Below, piece by piece: positions 58,476 through 64,000 of a stretch of DNA of 64,000 bases. The translations under genes and the position numbers were made by a program. The notes under the pieces were generated by a model. The model worked only from the letters and a program-made list of their open reading frames with translations, was not told where the DNA came from and made no database searches. This stretch comes from Mesocentrotus franciscanus (taxonomy: Eukaryota; Echinodermata; Echinoidea; Camarodonta; Strongylocentrotidae), in assembly GCA_037976565.1 (NCBI GenBank), contig CP137680.1, positions 18,164,861 through 18,228,860 on the forward strand, written 5' to 3'. How positions within the stretch are numbered: position 1 is the first letter of the stretch; each line of letters begins with the position of its first letter.

Positions 58476-58578
58476 ATGTGTGTGTGCGTGGGTGTGCGTA
58501 CGTGGGCGTGTGTTTGTGGGTGTGCGTGATTGTGTGTGCGTGTGTGTGTATATGTATGTGAGAGAGAGAGAGAGAGGG
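58476..58578. repeat. (GT)n then (GA)n microsatellites
   Basis: Interrupted GTGTGTGCGTG repeats followed by a GA tract. Confidence 0.9.
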
Positions 58579-59031
58579 GGAACCGCTCTGGAAGCGCTAC
58601 ACAACCTACCTCGTTATCATTCATATTATGGCGGTACCATTCTGAAAATGGATGAGCGGGATCAAATATTTGACAGGAACGCAATCCTCTTGGACAAAGG
58701 AACATAAAATCCCCATAACCGGGAATATTATACCCATTCCTATTCGAAGGGCCATGATACAAATTACCAAATTCTATAGTGAACTATTTGAAATAGCCAA
58801 TTTCCAGCATATGCATCTACAGTAATGGCACATGAATTGTATAAACAAATTGCTTATATTCATGCAATTCTCCATATATTTTTACCTTTCGCCTTCTGCT
58901 TATCTTTGCCCTTTAATGATGCTTATTTCGACCTTAATGGCCGCAGTCTTGGTTATATATTATTACATGCATTATTCACTGTTATGTTTCTATTTCAGTA
59001 TTTCATGTTGTAACAGTTTTGTTTTGCTGTT
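58579..59031. other. no gene recognised
   Basis: Two overlapping hydrophobic ORFs at 58825-59035 have no supporting feature. Confidence 0.35.
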
Positions 59032-59572
59032 TTAAAGGTAGTGTATCCTTTTGCAGCCAACTTCAAATTCTGTAGAACTTTGCAGGAATTATGGATATGT
59101 CACGTATGTCCTATCTGTGAAATGTTAACGTTAGCAGTGTCCTAGTATTCAAGTTATGCGAGGAAACCTGTTTATTTTCTAGACGTCACTGTCAGACACT
59201 ATTGAGTGACTGACTGACTTCTTTTTTCTTTGGTAATAACATACATAAAATGAGCTGTAAAGGGTACATGAGCATTTGTTTACATCAATAACCGACTTCT
59301 TGTAATGGCCAAAATTATAAAAGTGATTGAATCTTTGCGCAACACAAAACGTACAACCATTCGGTACAAGGGTCTGAAAATCAGACTATTTAATAAAAGG
59401 GCTGCAATCCCTAAATTCGATTCGACAACTAACGGTCGTTATTTCCAACAAAAAGACATTTTCAAGCTCTTTCGTTTTGATGGAAGTTCTTAATTAGAAT
59501 TATCTTTCAAATGCAGTTGAAATTTAACCTTTTCATTTTGTTTGGCCTGCAAATGGGACATAGTACCTTTAA
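59032..59572 (+). mobile_element. TTAA MITE family B, copy B4
   Basis: 541 bp full-length copy: TTAAAGGTAGTGTATCCTTT to GGGACATAGTACCTTTAA. It matches B1 and B3 throughout and retains the AAGG form of the left end that B3 has lost. Confidence 0.9.
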
Positions 59573-60137
59573 ATTCCTGTTTAATATAGGCCATACTCCT
59601 TCTCATTTCAGAAAAAGCCGTTTGACTCCATGCATACATTAATCTCTCACGTCGTATTTTAAGTTCATCTGACCATAATCTTACTCACATCCATAAATAT
59701 CGTTTTCCTATTTGTCTCTCATCTTCAATGTCTACTTCCAATTCGGCCCTGCGGCCACTACCACTAGAAACCATCTAGTTCTCGTATGTAGTTGTAGTCT
59801 TTGTAGTCGTTGCAGTCCTATCTACCTAAATTGTGTTCATTACCTATGATTATTTGTGATTTGTGAACATGACCTGTGTTCCACTTTATCTTTAAATGTG
59901 TTTGTGAGTTGTCATATTAAACCCGAGCCTGTCATATCATATGGGATATTAGTATAGCTGACTATTGTACGCGTGACAATTGTTGATTGTGCCAGCTCAC
60001 TGTTCGTTTAATTATCTCCCAAAGCCGAGAAAAGGTCATCTTGATGATTGCCCGATTAAATCAAGAAATATACGGAAGAGAGTAATGCAGGTTTTGTTTA
60101 AAGTCACTAAATGCTAATAAAAGTAGCCAAAGTGAAC
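59573..60137. other. no gene or repeat recognised
   Basis: AT-rich, featureless. Confidence 0.35.
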
Positions 60138-60275
60138 GGGGCATTGTGGCGTCCGCCTGTAATCCAGTTAACAATGGAAGTTACAAACTGATTCAGCCGA
60201 GGACTCAGGTTCGAAACTGAGACACGTCTTTTGGATGGTGACGTTAAAGGTCGGTCCCAGACGTAAATAATCACA
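60138..60275 (+). mobile_element. tRNA-derived SINE S3
   Basis: B box GGTTCGAAAC (60208-60217) lies in a stem-like ACTCAGG...CTGAG context. A weaker A box (TGGCGTCCGCC, ~60147) sits upstream. The body 'TTTTGGATGGTGACGTTAAA' 'GGTCGGTCCC' is of a type found behind tRNA heads in invertebrate SINEs. It differs from S1 and S2, so a second SINE family is present. Confidence 0.6.
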
Positions 60276-63064
60276 TCTGATTGATACACGTCTGTTTAAG
60301 TGAGTGTGGGCGCGCGTGTGGTGTATGTGTGTGTATAATTAAATGCGTATACATTTAATCAAAAAGAACTATGAAAACTAAAAATATATGTGAAGAAGGG
60401 GCGACATCTAGACCCTCTGCCCTACCCTTTACTTTCCCTTCTTATTTTTGTTTTGGTGTGTGGTGTTTAATTGTCTGTAAACTTTAGTGTGTCAGTTTGT
60501 CAGTGTAAGTGTGGGTGTGTTTGTGTGTGTTTATCTGTGTATCTGTGGAAGTTGATGTCTGTGTTTAGAGGGTGGGGGTGAGGGAAGTAAGAAATATATA
60601 GGAAATGAATCATTTCAAGCACTCATGACAGGCATTCTTGATCATTATCGTATATCATTTTGTTAATCTTTTTTTCTTTTCTTTGAGATGGATGGGGATG
60701 GGTTATCAGTTTTTAAAAAATGGTTAAATGTAGTCTAAATTTACAAGGAACCCGGATATCGTATGCTCAGCACGTATTGATATTTGAGCGAGGCATCCGC
60801 GCGTCACGGCTTTGTGGAGAGGGCTGACGAGTTCAGAAAGCAAAAGGCTGCTGGATGCAATCCGCAAGTCTCCTCACGATCACACTACTCAACAGGACCC
60901 TCTCAAAATGCCAATAATATTAGGCTTCCACCGCTATCAACCATTCTAAATTGAGCGGAACAAGTTCAGCTAAAGTTTGCATATTCCTAAAGATTGCCCA
61001 TCCGTCGTTGCGCTTGTGGATTTGAAGAGACCATTTACCCCGACCTCGGATATTTGTTTGTGTCCGGATCTTAGAGATGTTTGCGCAGCAGTAAATGGTG
61101 TTTTGAATTGCCACTTGAATACATCCATGTTTTCATGTATGGGTTCTTGCTCGTACGGATCATTCTGACTCCTGCAAGTTTAGGGTGCCCCAGAGCGGCG
61201 CTGAAATGGGATGTGGGGTGGTGAATTTTACAGCCCGCCCTTTCATAAACACTTTTGTTCGAACATTTGCATCGCTATATAATGATTTGTTGATTATGAT
61301 GTTTTGAATCGCTAGTAGACAAATATGAATATAATGTTGTTAGGGAGGGGCATGTTGAAAATTTGTTTGCACAATTTTATGAGAGAGTCTCAAATATCTC
61401 ATACTTGAGTGGAAATCCCCCCCCCAAAAAAAAAAAAAAAATAAATAAATAAATAAATCTGACTACCCTGATGAAAATGACTCGAGTTCAGATTCCTGAA
61501 AATAGTCAATAATTTTGTATTTAAAGTCTTCATTGCATGGGAACTTGGTGTTGCTAATATGATGTTTTTCGTTGTAGTAAGTAACTCGTGTAATGTTTAA
61601 TCAATTTTTACTAAACAATGGGTCAACGTATTTTGAACATTCACCACCATGCCTTGGGGCATTTATAGGTATTCACGACGGTCAGAGTAATATCTCTTTT
61701 CTTAACCTTTCTCCGGATCAAATCACTCAACAGCGCTCTTAAAAATAGAATTTCATAAGATAAACTTCTTTCCCTTTTATCTTGGTATTCGTACTTCAAA
61801 TCACAGGGGAAGGAGGTTTACCAATTTGTAAAAAAACAAAAAAAACACACCACTTGTTGTACACTTCAAGTGAGAGTGTAATGCTAGTCGCCATGGTGAT
61901 ATGCGAAGGGCGCTTTCACTCCCCGCATTGAAGAATGGAAATTGCATTAGCTGCTCAAGTACGTTATTACCTCTATTTGAGTTGCAAATTGCATTATTTC
62001 AGCTGATGTACTCCTGCACTTATGTTGGAAAGCATAAGCTGGTTGAGTGGGCGGTTGGCGTATACAGTCCACCATTCATGAAAAAGGGATTGGATAAAAA
62101 AAATTATAGCAAGAGAACGAAAGATGATGAAAAAACCATTAAAATGCGTATTACTAAAATCGATTCAGTTCAGTTCACGTTATTCAATACTTTTATTCGA
62201 AATATACAAAGGTAAACAACCATATACAAATTACAAAAATGAATGATATCAATTATAACACGAGAATATCATAAGCGGAGAAGACATGAAGAACAAGGGG
62301 AAAATATTAAACTCGAAGGTTTTTATACATGTACATTAACGAAAGTATTCTGAGATAAGACAGGAAGGCCGGGCTTTTAATATGTAGAAGTCGGTCTCCA
62401 GTGATTGTATCAAAATAACTCTCTACATTATTTAAATTATTACTTACTTAATACAAAGATTTTTTTCAAGAAATAAGTTACCAACACACATACACTCTCA
62501 CATATACACACAAACATACACATACTGATCTGTCTGATAAATATTAAAGTTATAGGTTATTGTACTATTGAGTATTGGTGTAATAAAAACAATTCAAATT
62601 TTCTTGTAAACTATTTAGTTAATAAAATGCATATATACGAAAGGGATTTATTGTTGAAATATATACTTAATGAACGAGCGAAAACTTTGGTTTGGCTTTG
62701 CTAGAGGTATATCCATTTCAAGAACTGTTCAGTTCTGTTTTTTTTTCTTCTTCAGTGTTCTTTAAAATCGTTTCGTTGATCGCTGTTTTTTGGTGTCTTT
62801 TTTTGTTTTGTTTTGTTTTGTTTTTTTTTTTTTGGGGCTTTCCATTCGTCTAAGATCTTCGGCCGAAGTTCTTATCATGACGAGACATCCTTCGTCACAG
62901 TGACTGCGGAAAGTCATTTCAACATGAAAGTCGTACATTCGCGTGACTCATGGAAGAGATTTTCTCAACATATGTTCAAACACTCGTATTAAGATATTTG
63001 ATCTCCAAATGCACACTTCTTGCCAAGTATTCGTAATGCATGCACCAATGTGATTTTCATTAGA
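60276..63064. other. no gene recognised; simple repeats
   Basis: GT-rich at 60300-60345 and 60490-60545; poly(C), poly(A) and (AAAT)n at 61418-61458; CA-rich at 62483-62522; (TTTTG)n with poly(T) at 62799-62834. The stretch 60780-61170 is less AT-rich but unidentified. Confidence 0.4.
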
Positions 63065-63346
63065 TTAAAGTGTAACATGACGAGACTATGTGTCTTTCCC
63101 GTGGTCCTACTCGGGGCCAATCGGGTATAATACGACGACGTGACCGCAGCATTCACGTGCGTGCAACATACGCGAAACCGAAGCGTGAGGAGAACTTCGG
63201 TCTGTTTCGCGAACGCTAGCGCGCACTGACCATGTAGAGATTAAGCCGCTGACTACCATTAATCAAGTCCATTCGTTTACGTGCAGTTGTCCAAAGGAAG
63301 GCGTAGATGGCGTTAACCAGTATTTGCCATGCTACACTCCCTTTAA
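63065..63346 (-). mobile_element. TTAA MITE family C, copy C3
   Basis: 282 bp reverse copy: TTAAAGTGTAACATGACGAG to GCCATGCTACACTCCCTTTA then A. The hairpin ACCGAAG / CTTCGGT and all shared blocks are present. Confidence 0.9.
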
Positions 63347-63414
63347 CTTTGAAACAAAATATACCGTTGGATACCGCAGACACGCCTCGAGGTCTTAGGC
63401 TCGTATAATGATTA

Positions 63415-63533
63415 GGGTCATGTATTGTAAAGCCTTGTGATTGAACATAGGGTTAATATTGAGCGGAAGTCTATGGCTCATCGTGTATTGATCAAACTTA
63501 AGATCAATCACAAGGCTTTATAATACGCGGCCC
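63415..63533. mobile_element. small foldback element T
   Basis: GGGTCATGTATTGTAAAGCC then TTGTGATTGA pairs with TCAATCACAAGGCTTTATAA then TACGCGGCCC, ~30 bp arms bounding 119 bp. There is no coding content. A target duplication is not obvious. Confidence 0.65.
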
Positions 63534-64000
63534 AAGGTTTATGAGGCGCCAAGCGTGAACGTATTTGTTTCATATAAATGACTACAATCATGTAATAACA
63601 TGAATAAATTATATCTTCTGGTTAGGGTCAGAAGGGCGTTGACTCTCTATAAAATGGTATAAGTAAGTGCCGTTCTGACTCTCAGAGGACGAAATGTAAA
63701 CCGTGTTGAAATTAAAATGAGTCCATTGATTTCAAACTGACATTTTGTGTGCGCATTGATTCTGTGAATTCATTTATTCTCAGATATATGATTTACGGGA
63801 TAAGCAGGTCGACCGACACATGGTACTCCATCAGTGGAAAGACTGTTCCGGTTTGAAACACGGGATAAAGGTAGGATCACGTTGTGAATACAGACAATAT
63901 TGTATATTCAAACATTTGAAGGCCTCATATGTATATACCATTAAGAAATTCGCGATAACCTTTATTCTCATATACAGGTATTACGTTATAATTATTATCT
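63534..64000. other. no gene recognised
   Basis: AT-rich to the end of the window, with nothing identifiable. Confidence 0.35.

Noticed and set aside
58122..58762. Arg/Glu-rich and Ser/Leu/His/Thr-rich ORFs
   Set aside because: Direct translation of (GA)n and (GT)n microsatellites.

Overview
This window looks like AT-rich, repeat-dense intergenic DNA from a eukaryote. It is most likely a marine invertebrate and possibly an echinoderm; the taxon is an inference from repeat style, not something the sequence proves. The signs are very short ORFs on both strands, long (GA)n, (GT)n and (TC)n tracts, tRNA-headed SINEs, and several families of short inverted-repeat DNA transposons ending in TTAA. 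There are no bacterial-style operons or ribosome binding sites. A run of exactly 500 N at 30815-31314 points to a scaffolded assembly. I see no intact host protein-coding gene, rRNA or functional tRNA, and most of the short ORFs look like chance.

Layout. 1-2.1 kb: a diverged ~180 bp tandem repeat and a 683 bp TTAA element (family P). 2.1-6.3 kb: element A1, a SINE-body fragment, then a decayed tandemly duplicated coding-like locus whose second copy is split by element E1. 7.5-11 kb: a dense mobile-element cluster (A4, SINE J, E3, foldback family H, small element Q, B1 carrying a nested palindromic element, D1). 12.4-18.8 kb: B2, two tRNA-SINEs, a 194 bp tandem repeat, H3, G1 and two long hairpins. 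20.4-21.1 kb: A2 with SINE J and an E-like fragment. 23.9-27.5 kb: simple repeats and a putative 1.26 kb hAT-like element filled with a GGGGCAC minisatellite. 28.3-31.3 kb: a hAT-like right end, a broken Crypton-type (DUF3504) recombinase pseudogene, then the assembly gap. 32.4-37.8 kb: foldback elements F1 and F2, a probable LINE 3' end and D2. 40.9-42.8 kb: microsatellites, a promoter-like island, A3 and E2. 43-49.6 kb: microsatellites, repeat G2 split by a 1.5 kb hAT-like insertion with a target duplication, then a 112 bp tandem repeat leading into a GC-rich block. 50.2-52.7 kb: C1, B3 and C2. 53.9-64 kb: a second promoter-like patch, element N, microsatellites, B4, SINE S3, C3 and element T.

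The unifying theme is colonisation by at least six distinct families of short non-autonomous elements with TTAA at both ends (A, B, C, D, E, P). Their termini resemble the T2/Kolobok type (TTAAAGG...). Twice, two different families abut through one shared TTAA, as expected if an existing element's terminal TTAA served as the target for the next. The only recognisable protein-coding material is the Crypton-like pseudogene. I found no convincing new functional system. The best leads are the shared-TTAA junctions, the Crypton relic and the unidentified duplicated coding-like fragments at 4.0-6.3 kb.
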